Assembly (NCBI GenBank): GCA_038529265.1
Contig: JBCBDX010000003.1
Coordinates: forward strand, 124,001 to 188,000
From: JBCBDX01 sp038529265
Lineage (GTDB): Bacteria; Pseudomonadota; Alphaproteobacteria; Rhizobiales; Rhizobiaceae
Length of the DNA: 64,000 nt
Reading direction: 5' to 3'
The position numbers were made by a program, and so were the translations under genes. Numbering within the stretch: position 1 is the stretch's first letter; each line of letters opens with the position of its first letter. Positions 52,163 to 61,330 of the stretch are shown piece after piece. The notes under the pieces are model-generated. The model was not told where the DNA came from and searched no databases. It saw nothing but the letters and a program-made list of their open reading frames with translations.

Positions 52163-53257
52163 ATGAGTAATCAACGTGGTGCAGCTGTTAAATATGACAG
52201 TGTGCAAAAGAGTTATGACGGTGAAACGCTCGTCGTCAAAAATCTGAACCTGGATATCGCTCGTGGCGAATTCCTTACAATGCTTGGCCCTTCGGGATCC
52301 GGTAAAACAACCTGCCTGATGATGCTTGCCGGTTTTGAGCCAGCTACTCACGGTGAGATTTATCTCAACGACCGACCCATCAACAATGTGCCGCCGCATA
52401 AGCGTGGCATCGGTATGGTGTTTCAGAACTATGCCCTGTTCCCACACATGTCGGTGGCCGAGAATTTGGCTTTCCCGCTTCAGGTGCGCGGGATGCAAAA
52501 ATCGGAGCAGGAGAGCCGGATCAAACGCGCCCTCGATATGGTTGAGCTGGGCCATTTCGGCAATCGTCGCCCGGCGCAGCTGTCTGGCGGTCAGCAGCAA
52601 CGCGTTGCCGTGGCACGTGCTCTGGTCTTCGATCCTGATCTAGTTTTAATGGATGAACCGCTTGGTGCGCTCGACAAGCAACTGCGCGAGCAGATGCAGT
52701 ATGAGATCAAGCACATTCACGAGAACCTGGGTGTCACGGTTGTCTATGTGACCCACGACCAGACTGAAGCTCTTACGATGTCTGACCGTGTTGCGGTATT
52801 CAATGACGGCGTTATTCAACAGCTGTCGTCGCCCGATGAACTCTACGAAAACCCTCAAAATTCTTTCGTTGCGCAGTTTATCGGTGAGAACAACAAGCTG
52901 ACTGGCACTATCAAGAACGTGGCAAAGGACAGCTGCAAGGTTCAACTGGATGATGGCACGATGCTCGTCGCTGATCCCGTCAACATTGATGGTGAAGGTG
53001 GGCGTACAACGGTCAGTCTTCGCCCTGAGCGCATTGAGATCGATCCTGAAAAGAGCGTTGAGAACACCGTCAAGGGCAAGATCGAAGAGCTTATCTATCT
53101 GGGCGATCACATACGTGTTCGCATGAATGTCGCTGGCAATGACGAGTTTATCGTCAAGGTTCGAAATCGCAGAGACAAACGACCGATCGCTGAAGGGGAT
53201 ACGGTCAATGTTGGCTGGGCTGCGTCTGACTGCAAAGCGTTGGATGCTGTCGCATAG
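52163..53257 (+). CDS. PotA-type ABC transporter ATP-binding protein
   Basis: A 364-residue ATPase of a spermidine/putrescine- or iron-type importer. Walker A is GPSGSGKTT, the signature is LSGGQQQRVAVARAL, Walker B is LVLMDEPLGALD, and the switch histidine is VTHDQTEA. A C-terminal TOBE domain (about residues 285-360) fits the PotA/FbpC group. It opens an operon with a binding protein, two permeases, a cupin and a hydrolase. Substrate unknown; polyamine-like cations are the family default. Confidence 0.9.
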   Translation: MSNQRGAAVKYDSVQKSYDGETLVVKNLNLDIARGEFLTMLGPSGSGKTTCLMMLAGFEPATHGEIYLNDRPINNVPPHKRGIGMVFQNYALFPHMSVAENLAFPLQVRGMQKSEQESRIKRALDMVELGHFGNRRPAQLSGGQQQRVAVARALVFDPDLVLMDEPLGALDKQLREQMQYEIKHIHENLGVTVVYVTHDQTEALTMSDRVAVFNDGVIQQLSSPDELYENPQNSFVAQFIGENNKLTGTIKNVAKDSCKVQLDDGTMLVADPVNIDGEGGRTTVSLRPERIEIDPEKSVENTVKGKIEELIYLGDHIRVRMNVAGNDEFIVKVRNRRDKRPIAEGDTVNVGWAASDCKALDAVA

Positions 53258-53363
53258 CCAAGAGAAATTGACGTGACCGGGAAGGTTGGGTCGATGAATT
53301 CAGGTGATGGTTGTCGTGCGGCATTGGGTCGTTCGCAAACCTGAAGTGAAAAGGGAGAATGGT

Positions 53364-54497
53364 ATGAAACTGAAAACACTATTGCTGGCAACTGCGGCGG
53401 TGGGACTTTTGTCCACCACAGCGATTGCCGAAAACCATAGTCTTGCACTTGAGCCATGCGAGAACTGCGCTGACAGCCTGACACTTGTGTCTTGGGGCGG
53501 TGCCTATCAAAACTCACAGATCAAGGCTTACTCAGAGCCTTACACCGAAGCGACAGGCGTGACTTTCACATGGGAAGAAGCATCTGCTGAAGCTGTGGCT
53601 CGTCTTCGTGCCATGAACGAAGCCGGTAACGTGACCTGGGATTTGGTCGATGTGGTTGCATCTGACGCGCTGCGTTTGTGCGATGAAGGCTTGGCTGTTG
53701 AACTAGACGGCGACACAGATCTTGCAGCTGCGCCTGACGGCACATCCGCCGATGATGATTTCGGCGACCTGCGCGTTAACGACTGCTTCGTCCCCCAGAT
53801 CGTCTATTCCACGACTTTTGGATATCGGACAGACTTGGTGGGTGACACAGCGCCAACTGAAGTCTGTGCGATTTTTGACACAGACACTTATCCAGGCCAG
53901 CGCGCACTTGAGAAGCGTCCGATTGCTAATCTGGAATGGGCACTCATCTGTGACGGTATTGATATCAGCGAAGTCTACGATGTTCTGGAAACAGAAGAAG
54001 GCGTTGACCGCGCGTTTGCCAAGCTTGATTCCATTAAAGACAGTGTTGTTTGGTGGTCTGCGGGCGCAGAAACACCACAATTGCTCGCTGATGGCGAAGT
54101 GGTCATGGGCTCAACGTACAATGGCCGTCTCTTCTCTGCCATTGTTGAACAAAACCAGCCAATCGGCATGCTTTGGGACTGGCAGATGTTCGACCTTGAC
54201 GGTTGGATTATTCCGACTGGTATCGACGAAGCGAAAATGAACCGTGTTAAGCACTTTCTGAAGTTTGCAACGGACACGCAACGCCTTGCTGATCAGTCCA
54301 AGTTCATTTCGTACGGCCCGGCACGCAAGTCATCTGCGCCACTTGTTGGGCAACATGCAGAGCTTGGGATTGATATGGCGCCGCATATGCCAACTGACCC
54401 GGCCAATGCTGAAACCCAGTTCTTATACAACTACGAGTGGTGGGCGGACAATCGCGATGATCTGGATGCAAAATTCCAGGCATGGCTTGCTCAATAA
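53364..54497 (+). CDS. PotD-type periplasmic substrate-binding protein
   Basis: A 377-residue extracellular solute-binding protein. A signal peptide (MKLKTLLLATAAVGLLSTTAIA) precedes a short segment with a CENC motif, then LTLVSWGGAYQNSQIKAYSEPY, the start typical of PotD-like proteins. Later segments GSTYNGRLF and FLYNYEWWADN are also family-like. GGGAGAATGGT precedes the ATG at 53364; the frame's earlier start at 53304 would spoil the signal peptide. It is the second gene of the ABC operon and defines the substrate. Confidence 0.9.
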   Translation: MKLKTLLLATAAVGLLSTTAIAENHSLALEPCENCADSLTLVSWGGAYQNSQIKAYSEPYTEATGVTFTWEEASAEAVARLRAMNEAGNVTWDLVDVVASDALRLCDEGLAVELDGDTDLAAAPDGTSADDDFGDLRVNDCFVPQIVYSTTFGYRTDLVGDTAPTEVCAIFDTDTYPGQRALEKRPIANLEWALICDGIDISEVYDVLETEEGVDRAFAKLDSIKDSVVWWSAGAETPQLLADGEVVMGSTYNGRLFSAIVEQNQPIGMLWDWQMFDLDGWIIPTGIDEAKMNRVKHFLKFATDTQRLADQSKFISYGPARKSSAPLVGQHAELGIDMAPHMPTDPANAETQFLYNYEWWADNRDDLDAKFQAWLAQ

Positions 54498-54563
54498 TTA
54501 ATTGACCCTTTGCGGAGCGGCTTTGGCCGCTCCCTATCCTTCTCATATACGAAGAGAATTTCC

Positions 54564-56258
54564 ATGAGCAGCGCTCAATTGACCGGTATGGACATGGCGA
54601 CGCCCGATGATGGTGTCATGCGCGCTGCTGATGGAACGCCTCTGAAGCGAAGGCTTGCGCGGGCGCTTCGTCGTGAAAAGTTGCGCTCCTTCATGTTGAT
54701 TGCGCCGCTTTTGTTCTTCATCATTTTGTCGTTTCTATTACCGATCGCAGATATGCTTTTCCGATCGGTGGAGAACCAGATTGTTGAAAATACCATCCCG
54801 CGAACGGTTGTTGATCTCGGGCAGTGGGATACCGAACAAAGCGATGTGCCGCCTGAAAGTACGTTCGAAGCGCTCTACTATGATTTGTTCACTGCAGTTG
54901 AAGCGCGTCGGCATACAAGGCTGGGCCAACGCCTGAACTATGAACTGTCAGGCATGTCTTCGCTGTTTCGCGGAACGGGCCGAGATCTCGACAATTACCG
55001 TGAAGATGATGTCAAGGCGCTGGAAGATGCAGCGCCAGCTCTCGATGATGGTGCGTTCTGGGTCTCCATGATGGGCGGTGACGGCGGCGGTGCTTTTTTG
55101 GAGAGGCGAAAGCAGGCCGTCGTAACGGTTGCTGACATTCGTGAAGGTCTCGATACTCCGCTTGGTTTCACCATCGGAAAAGGCGCTATCGATCTTCTGC
55201 CGCGCACGTCTTCTGCCTATGCCGATTGGGGTGTTTTCACGGTCTTTGCAGATGAAGACGCGGTTGCCGAGGAAACGCCTTGGGAAGCTGTGTTTGTTGC
55301 ACTGGCGTCTGACTTGCGAGCTTTGGATGTCGCTGAGCTCAGCGTATTTGATGCCGATATTGCCGAGGTTTTGACCGACGGCAAAATCGCTCTTGAAGCG
55401 ATAACGCCGCCAGACTTTGCCGCGCTATTTGAAGCATCGGACGCAGATTGGGTCGAGCCGGAAACATGGCGGATTTTTGAGAAGTTCTCATCCCGCTTTA
55501 CTGGTGGCTACTATCTCTCTGCCATTGATGCAGACAGTGCGGCAGAAGGCTTTCAGCTCATGCCGGAAGATGAGCGCATCTACATTAAATTGTTTATCCG
55601 CACGATCTGGATGTCACTGTTGATAACGGTTTCCACGCTCGTCCTCGGGTACCCAATTGCCTACCTTATGAGCCACACCAAACGCTCAACTGCCAACCTG
55701 CTGATGATCTTGGTCCTACTGCCGTTCTGGACATCGCTGTTGGTGCGCACATCGGCATGGAAAGTTCTCTTGCAGCAGCAGGGCGTCATCAATGACTTTT
55801 TGGTATGGATCAATCTGATCGATGATGCCGGACGACTTGTGATGATCAATAACCAGCTCGGTACGATCATCGCCATGACACATATTCTACTGCCGTTCAT
55901 GATCCTTCCGCTCTATTCTGTGATGCAGACGATTTCGCCTTCCTATGTGCGGGCGGCAAAGTCGATGGGTGCTAACGATTGGACAGCGTTTTGGCGGGTG
56001 TATTTTCCCAATACGATCCCCGGTATCGGGGCTGGTGCCATCCTCGTGTTCATTCTGGCGATTGGTTACTACATCACGCCTGAACTTGTGGGTGGCACAC
56101 AGGGTGTGTTCATTTCAAACCGGATCGCTTTCCATATTTCATCGAGTTTGAACTGGGGATTGGCAGCAGCGCTGGGCGCTATCCTGCTCCTGTTGGTTCT
56201 TGTGCTCTTCTATTGTTACGACAAGATCGTCGGCATCGATAATGTGAAGCTTGGGTAG
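54564..56258 (+). CDS. PotB-type ABC permease with large periplasmic insert
   Basis: A 564-residue inner-membrane permease, about twice the normal length. After the first helix (FMLIAPLLFFIILSFLLPIADML, residues 43-65), about 270 residues of mostly acidic, soluble-looking sequence precede the remaining helices (from IKLFIRTIWMSLLITVSTL near residue 337). The binding-protein-dependent transport signature is near AAKSMGANDWTAFWRVYFPNTIPG. The insert has no recognised domain and would lie in the periplasm. AAGAGAA precedes the ATG at 54564. It lies between the binding protein and the second permease. Confidence 0.85.
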   Translation: MSSAQLTGMDMATPDDGVMRAADGTPLKRRLARALRREKLRSFMLIAPLLFFIILSFLLPIADMLFRSVENQIVENTIPRTVVDLGQWDTEQSDVPPESTFEALYYDLFTAVEARRHTRLGQRLNYELSGMSSLFRGTGRDLDNYREDDVKALEDAAPALDDGAFWVSMMGGDGGGAFLERRKQAVVTVADIREGLDTPLGFTIGKGAIDLLPRTSSAYADWGVFTVFADEDAVAEETPWEAVFVALASDLRALDVAELSVFDADIAEVLTDGKIALEAITPPDFAALFEASDADWVEPETWRIFEKFSSRFTGGYYLSAIDADSAAEGFQLMPEDERIYIKLFIRTIWMSLLITVSTLVLGYPIAYLMSHTKRSTANLLMILVLLPFWTSLLVRTSAWKVLLQQQGVINDFLVWINLIDDAGRLVMINNQLGTIIAMTHILLPFMILPLYSVMQTISPSYVRAAKSMGANDWTAFWRVYFPNTIPGIGAGAILVFILAIGYYITPELVGGTQGVFISNRIAFHISSSLNWGLAAALGAILLLLVLVLFYCYDKIVGIDNVKLG

Positions 56259-56264
56259 GACAAC

Positions 56265-57122
56265 ATGGCATCACCACTTCCGCCTTATGCTTCGCCGCTC
56301 CAGATTTTCTGGTATTATGCGTTTCGCGTAATCTGCGGCCTGATCTTTTTCTTTTTGGTATTCCCAATCCTGACGATCATTCCGCTTTCCTTCAACGCGC
56401 AGGATTTCTTCACGTTCACGCCGGAAATGTTGCGCCTTGATCCCGCTGGATATTCGTTCAAGCACTATGTTGATTTCTTCACCAATCCGGACTGGCAACA
56501 GGCGCTGCGCAACTCGTTTTTGATCGCGCCCATGGCGACTATTCTTGCCACAGCGCTCGGTACCCTTGCCTCCATTGGCTTGTCGCAAAGTCATGTGCCG
56601 GCGCGTTCTGCGATTATGGCGATCCTGATTTCGCCGATGATTGTCCCGCTGATCATTTCGGCGGCTGGCATGTACTTCTTCTATGCAAGGCTCGGGCTTC
56701 AGGGAACCTATTGGGGTGTCGTGCTCGCGCATGCCGCGCTAGGCACGCCATTTGTTATCATCACAGTTACAGCAACGCTTGTTGGATTTGACCGTTCGCT
56801 GACGCGCGCCGCCGCGTCCATGGGCGCGGATCCGGTGACTACCTTCTTTAAAGTGCAGATGCCGTTGATCTTGCCGGGCGTAATTTCCGGCGCATTGTTT
56901 GCATTCATCACCTCCTTTGATGAGGTGGTCGTGATCATCTTCCTCGGGTCCGCGGAACAGCAGACACTTCCCTGGCAGATGTTCACCGGGCTGCGCGAGC
57001 AGATTTCCCCCACAATACTGGCCGTGGCGACCATCATGGTGGCCCTGTCCATCCTGCTTTTGGGCACGTTGGAGTACATCCGCCGGCGCTCTGAGCGTAT
57101 GCGAGGTCTCTCTCCAAGCTAA
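56265..57122 (+). CDS. PotC-type ABC permease
   Basis: A 285-residue inner-membrane permease of normal length with six helices. The first is ICGLIFFFLVFPILTIIPLSF. The conserved EAA loop is AAASMGADPVTTFFKVQMPLILPG. It begins six bases after the first permease stop. It completes the import channel with the PotB-like partner. Confidence 0.92.
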   Translation: MASPLPPYASPLQIFWYYAFRVICGLIFFFLVFPILTIIPLSFNAQDFFTFTPEMLRLDPAGYSFKHYVDFFTNPDWQQALRNSFLIAPMATILATALGTLASIGLSQSHVPARSAIMAILISPMIVPLIISAAGMYFFYARLGLQGTYWGVVLAHAALGTPFVIITVTATLVGFDRSLTRAAASMGADPVTTFFKVQMPLILPGVISGALFAFITSFDEVVVIIFLGSAEQQTLPWQMFTGLREQISPTILAVATIMVALSILLLGTLEYIRRRSERMRGLSPS

Positions 57123-57196
57123 GGTCGCTCAATCATCCACTTGCTGCAATGATCAGATTATGCATACGTATGCATCAAAGATTGGGAGCAAGAATA

Positions 57197-58168
57197 ATGG
57201 CCTTAACGCAGGAAGAAATTGAGCGGCGCGTTGTTCGCTACGGGGAACTGAGACCTTGTCGTACCGCTTTTATTGACGCTCATACGCCGGGTTCCGATCA
57301 AAAAGAAAACTTCACGATCATAGGTGGCGGCGTTTCCGAAAGCGCTGATCAGCATGTTCATATCGTGGATACGCCGGGCTTCAACATCGGTGCAGCAGGC
57401 CAACCGCCCAAGTGTCGCAACTCCCTGCACAGCCATCGTACGGCTGAAGTGTTTTTTGTGTTGAAAGGGCGCTGGCGTTTTTTCTGGGGCCGTTGGGGCG
57501 ATGCCGGCGAAGTGGTTCTGGAAGAGGGTGATATCTTCAATATTCCCACGGGCATTTTTCGTGGTTTTGAAAATATAGGCAACGACTACGGAATGATCAT
57601 GGCCATTCTCGGCGGTGATGATGCCGGTGGCGGGGTAATTTGGGCCCCGCAAGTGATCGAAGATGCAGGCGCGCACGGGTTGGTGCTCGGTGATAACGGC
57701 CGACTTTATGAGACCAAGAAGGGTCAATCCCTGCCTGATGGTATCGCCCCGATGCCACTGCTGAACGATGAGGAGCTCAAGGCGTTTCCGGAGCCGACAA
57801 CGCGCGATGTGGTTGGGGGTTATGTGAGCCGTTACTGGGATTTGGTCGCTATGGCAGACAGAGCGCCAGTCACTGTGATTGGTGAAGAAGGTACCATTCG
57901 CGACAAGCCCGGGTTCGAGGTCAACTTTGTGTCGCGCAAGGCGCCACTTTTAGAGCCCGTGCGTTATGGCCACGCAAGCGTTCTCATGCCGGTCAAAGGT
58001 TATTGGGAAGTCTTGATCGACGGCAATCGAACCATCCTAGCTGAGGGTGACACGATGCTTGTGCCGGAAAGCACCAGCTATAGCGCGATACCTTCGATGA
58101 CTGGGGAAGCTGGTCTGTATCAGATTGTCGGCAATTCCGATCCTGCCGGGCCAACCTTTACCGGGTGA
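57197..58168 (+). CDS. Two-domain cupin protein
   Basis: A 323-residue bicupin. The first cupin carries NSLHSHRTAEVFFVLKGRWRFFWG and GDIFNIPTGIFRGFEN. The second has HASVLMPVKGYWEVLIDG and GDTMLVPES but lacks the histidine set, so only the first is likely to hold a metal. GGGAGCAAG precedes the ATG at 57197. It follows the permease genes after 74 bases and overlaps or abuts the hydrolase gene. It may process or sense the imported compound; no activity can be named. Confidence 0.78.
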   Translation: MALTQEEIERRVVRYGELRPCRTAFIDAHTPGSDQKENFTIIGGGVSESADQHVHIVDTPGFNIGAAGQPPKCRNSLHSHRTAEVFFVLKGRWRFFWGRWGDAGEVVLEEGDIFNIPTGIFRGFENIGNDYGMIMAILGGDDAGGGVIWAPQVIEDAGAHGLVLGDNGRLYETKKGQSLPDGIAPMPLLNDEELKAFPEPTTRDVVGGYVSRYWDLVAMADRAPVTVIGEEGTIRDKPGFEVNFVSRKAPLLEPVRYGHASVLMPVKGYWEVLIDGNRTILAEGDTMLVPESTSYSAIPSMTGEAGLYQIVGNSDPAGPTFTG

Positions 58169-58172
58169 GAAT

Positions 58173-58865
58173 TTGACGCCGCTCGTTCTTTTGCCGGGCA
58201 TGATGTGCGATGCGCAACTGTTTGCGCCGCAGATCGCGCATTTCTCAGCCTTTCGAGCGGTGCATTGTGCACCTGTCGGGCAAGCCAGCACCATGGAGCA
58301 AATAGCATTTCAAGTGCTTGCCGATGCGCCATCTCGGTTTGCGCTGGCAGGACTATCCATGGGGGGCATTGTCGCCATGGAGATCGTACGTCTCGCTCCT
58401 GACCGCGTTGAACGCCTTTGCCTGCTGGACACCAATCATCTGGCTGAGACCGAAGAGCGCCAGTCCCAGCGCGAGCCTCAAATCAAAGCGATACGCGATG
58501 GCCGGTTGGACGCAGTGATGCGTGATGAGATGAAGCCCAATTACCTTTTTGATGGTCCGCGAAAAGCCACGATCCTTGATATTTGTATGGATATGGCGCG
58601 TGCGCTTGGCCCGGAAGTCTTTGAGCGACAATCGCGCGCCTTGCAGTCGCGCAGAAATCAAACAGAGACGCTGCAGGCTTATTTGGGTAAGACGCTGATT
58701 CTGTGCGGTCGACATGATATTTTGTGTCCCGTATCCCGCCATGAAGAGATGGCGAGCATGATGCCCAATGCTTCATTGGCGATTATTGAAGAGGCCGGGC
58801 ATATGCCGACGCTGGAACAGCCTCGTGAAACCAATCGGCATTTGTCAGATTGGCTCAATGATTAA
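58173..58865 (+). CDS. Alpha/beta-fold hydrolase
   Basis: A 230-residue hydrolase. The nucleophile elbow is LAGLSMGGIVAMEI (serine in GLSMGG), the oxyanion-side segment is LVLLPGMMCDAQLF, and the catalytic pair is GRHDILCP (aspartate) and EEAGHMPTLEQP (histidine). The start is uncertain: TTG at 58173 follows GGGTGAG four bases after the cupin stop, and TTG at 58125 would overlap the cupin gene by 44 bases. Last gene of the transporter operon; the substrate is probably related to the imported compound. Confidence 0.85.
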   Translation: MTPLVLLPGMMCDAQLFAPQIAHFSAFRAVHCAPVGQASTMEQIAFQVLADAPSRFALAGLSMGGIVAMEIVRLAPDRVERLCLLDTNHLAETEERQSQREPQIKAIRDGRLDAVMRDEMKPNYLFDGPRKATILDICMDMARALGPEVFERQSRALQSRRNQTETLQAYLGKTLILCGRHDILCPVSRHEEMASMMPNASLAIIEEAGHMPTLEQPRETNRHLSDWLND

Positions 58866-58878
58866 ATCTTAGAAGGGA

Positions 58879-58955
58879 TGGTAGCGGAGGAGGGACTTGA
58901 ACCCCCGACACGCGGATTATGATTCCGCTGCTCTAACCAGCTGAGCTACTCCGCC
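58879..58955 (-). tRNA. tRNA-Met (CAT anticodon)
   Basis: A complete 77-base cloverleaf with encoded CCA end. The anticodon stem is GCGGA/TCCGC and the loop ATCATAA gives anticodon CAT. D-arm AGCTCAGCTGGTTAGAGC and T-loop GGTTCAAGT are standard. The acceptor stem is GGCGGAG with CTCCGCT, beginning with a G-U pair. It fits the elongator tRNA-Met of rhizobia; a CAT tRNA-Ile is less likely. Confidence 0.95.
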
Positions 58956-59109
58956 ATACCGCGACAATGCGCATGCGAGGCCGCGTCTTATGAGCGAGGC
59001 TTTGACCTGTCAAGACGGCAGCGTTCATTGAAGTTTGATATGGTCCATTTCGCGCATTGCACCGCCTGATCGATGTGCGTAAGCGGTGCTGGAGATTTTG
59101 GAATTTGAT

Positions 59110-60048
59110 ATGACTTTACCGCGCATCGTCTCGTTTGGTTGTGGCTATTGGGGGCGTAATCATGTCCGCACCCTAGCCGAGATTGGAGCCTTGGCCGGTG
59201 TTTGCGATCTGGATGAAGGTGCGGCTCAATCGCTGGCGGCCACGCATGGCGTTCCGTACATGCTGGCGGAAGATGTTTTTGCGGACAACAGCATCGATGG
59301 TGTTGTGTTAGCGCTCCCCGCTTCCGTCCACGCTGAAATGGCCAAAAGCGCGTTGAATGCCGGTAAGCATGTGTTTGTCGAAAAGCCGATGGCATTGACG
59401 CCTGAAGATGCGCAAGAGGTTGTTGCGCATGCCGCGGCAAAAAACCGTACCCTGATGGTTGGGCACATCTTGCGTTACCACAACACGTTCCGGAAGCTGC
59501 TTGCTTGCATTGATGATGGTATGATCGGTGATGTGGTTCACCTTCAATCGAACCGCCTTGCTTTTGGGAAATTTCACGCAACTTTTGACGCGTTGTGGGA
59601 CTTGGCACCGCATGATTTGTCGCTGGTTTTGAGTGTTATGGGAAAAGCACCGAAAGAAACCGGAATTATCCGGCATGCCTTTGCTTCTGATCAAGCAGAT
59701 AGCGGATATATTCATATGCATTATGCCGAAGGTGTTACGGCAGATATTCATGTGTCGCGCCACTCGGCGTATAACGAGCGGCGATTTGTAGTCAAAGGCA
59801 CCAAAGGCAGTCTGGTTTGGGATGACTGGCTCGATTGGCCAAACAAACTTTCCTTCATCCCTCACGCGGCCGGTATGACAAATGCCGGTTGGGAATTTCA
59901 AAGGAACGAAGCTCAGTTTTTGCCCACCGAACAAGGTATGGCGCTAACGGATGAGCTGAACCATTTCATTGATTGCATCAAAACGGGCGCCCGGCCGCAA
60001 ACCGATGGCGCGCAAGGTGCTGCAGTCGTTCAAATATTATCGTCGTAA
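59110..60048 (+). CDS. Gfo/Idh/MocA-family oxidoreductase
   Basis: A 312-residue NAD(P)-dependent sugar dehydrogenase. The Rossmann motif is FGCGYWGRNHVRTL at the N-terminus, the catalytic-lysine segment is VEKPMAL near residue 100, and HDLSLVLSVMG follows in the C-terminal domain. Followed by a DegT-type aminotransferase, it resembles the WlbA-type step that oxidises UDP-N-acetylglucosaminuronate before amination. The substrate is inferred from this pairing. The ATG at 59110 is preferred over 59086 on homology. Confidence 0.85.
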   Translation: MTLPRIVSFGCGYWGRNHVRTLAEIGALAGVCDLDEGAAQSLAATHGVPYMLAEDVFADNSIDGVVLALPASVHAEMAKSALNAGKHVFVEKPMALTPEDAQEVVAHAAAKNRTLMVGHILRYHNTFRKLLACIDDGMIGDVVHLQSNRLAFGKFHATFDALWDLAPHDLSLVLSVMGKAPKETGIIRHAFASDQADSGYIHMHYAEGVTADIHVSRHSAYNERRFVVKGTKGSLVWDDWLDWPNKLSFIPHAAGMTNAGWEFQRNEAQFLPTEQGMALTDELNHFIDCIKTGARPQTDGAQGAAVVQILSS

Positions 60049-60184
60049 CAAGTCTCACCGTGCGTTAATGTATGGACATAGGTTGTGATTGTGCCGCACT
60101 TTATTTCCTACCTATGCGCGCGTAGGGGATAGATTGGGGCTGTGATGCAATGATGTATGAAAAAGAATTCCAGCTGGGGACTTA

Positions 60185-61327
60185 ATGCAGTTTATCGATC
60201 TTGCCGCCCAAAGGGCGCGTTTGGGCGTGGAGCTCGAACAGGCCGTCAATTCTGTTGTGCAGAGTGGACGTTACATTCTCGGTCCTGAAGTTGCTGAGTT
60301 TGAAAAGCGCTTAGGTGATTATCTTGGTGTTTCGCATGTAGTTGCCTGCGCCAGCGGCACTGACGCTTTGCAAATTCCGCTGATGGCCTGGGGTGTTGGT
60401 CCGGGCGATGCTGTTTTTGTGCCCAGCTTCACATTTGCTTCCACGGCAGAAGTTGTTGCGCTTGTTGGCGCTGAGCCTGTCTTTGTGGATATCGATCCTC
60501 AAACTTATCTGATGGATCCGGCATCGCTCCAAGCGGCAATCGCAAAGATCGAGACGGAAGGTCGCTTGACGCCGAAAGCAGTTATACCTGTCGATCTTTT
60601 TGGCTTGGTTGCTGATTATGCGGCCATTGAGCCAATCGCGCGCCGGCATGGATTGAAGGTCATTTCCGATGCAGCGCAGGCCACCGGCGCCAAGATGGGC
60701 AATGCCTATTGTGGTTCCTTCGGCGATGTTGCGGCGACAAGTTTTTATCCGGCAAAGCCGCTAGGCTGCTACGGCGATGGCGGTGCCGTGATGACCGGCG
60801 ACGGTGATCTGGCCGAAATCATGCGCTCAGTTGCTTTCCATGGAAAGGGAAGCAGCCAGTATGACAATGTGCGCGTGGGGCTGACATCTCGTCTTGATAC
60901 GATCCAAGCGGCTATTCTGCTTTTGAAGCTCAATATTCTTGAAGATGAGATGGAAGTGCGCAACCAGGTGGCACAGCGCTACCATGACGGTCTGAAAGAT
61001 GTCGTCAAAACTTCAGTGAACCCTGAAGGTATGCGATCTGCATGGGCGCAATATGCCATCGAGACGCCCTTGCGTGACGGTTTGAAAGCGCATCTTGGCG
61101 ACAATGGCATTCCGAGCGTTATCTATTACGTCAAGCCTCTGCATGAGCAGGTCGCCTACAATAAGTATCCAACCGCGCCTGGTGGCTTGCCTGTCACCGA
61201 AAGCAAACCTTCACAAATATTGTGTTTGCCCATGCATCCATATCTGACGAATGATGATGTGGACTTGGTGATTGAAACCATCCGCTCCTACGTGGCGGAA
61301 AACCCACTGCCGATGGCGGCGGAATAA
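60185..61327 (+). CDS. DegT/DnrJ/EryC1 family sugar aminotransferase
   Basis: A 380-residue PLP-dependent aminotransferase acting on nucleotide-linked keto-sugars. Visible motifs are ACASGTDALQIPLMAWG, VPSFTFASTAEVV, the PLP lysine in TSFYPAKPLGCYGDGGAV (near residue 184), and NVRVGLTSRLDTIQAAIL. The final TESKPSQILCLPMHPYLT is also typical. It follows the Gfo/Idh/MocA enzyme by 136 bases, suggesting a two-step conversion of a 3-keto to a 3-amino sugar for surface polysaccharide or lipid A. It ends three bases from the convergent mnmA gene. Confidence 0.9.
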   Translation: MQFIDLAAQRARLGVELEQAVNSVVQSGRYILGPEVAEFEKRLGDYLGVSHVVACASGTDALQIPLMAWGVGPGDAVFVPSFTFASTAEVVALVGAEPVFVDIDPQTYLMDPASLQAAIAKIETEGRLTPKAVIPVDLFGLVADYAAIEPIARRHGLKVISDAAQATGAKMGNAYCGSFGDVAATSFYPAKPLGCYGDGGAVMTGDGDLAEIMRSVAFHGKGSSQYDNVRVGLTSRLDTIQAAILLLKLNILEDEMEVRNQVAQRYHDGLKDVVKTSVNPEGMRSAWAQYAIETPLRDGLKAHLGDNGIPSVIYYVKPLHEQVAYNKYPTAPGGLPVTESKPSQILCLPMHPYLTNDDVDLVIETIRSYVAENPLPMAAE

Positions 61328-61330
61328 GCC

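Noticed and set aside
58879..58955. tRNA-Met as an attachment site for an integrated element
   Set aside because: No integrase, no repeat of the tRNA end and only ordinary genes on both sides.
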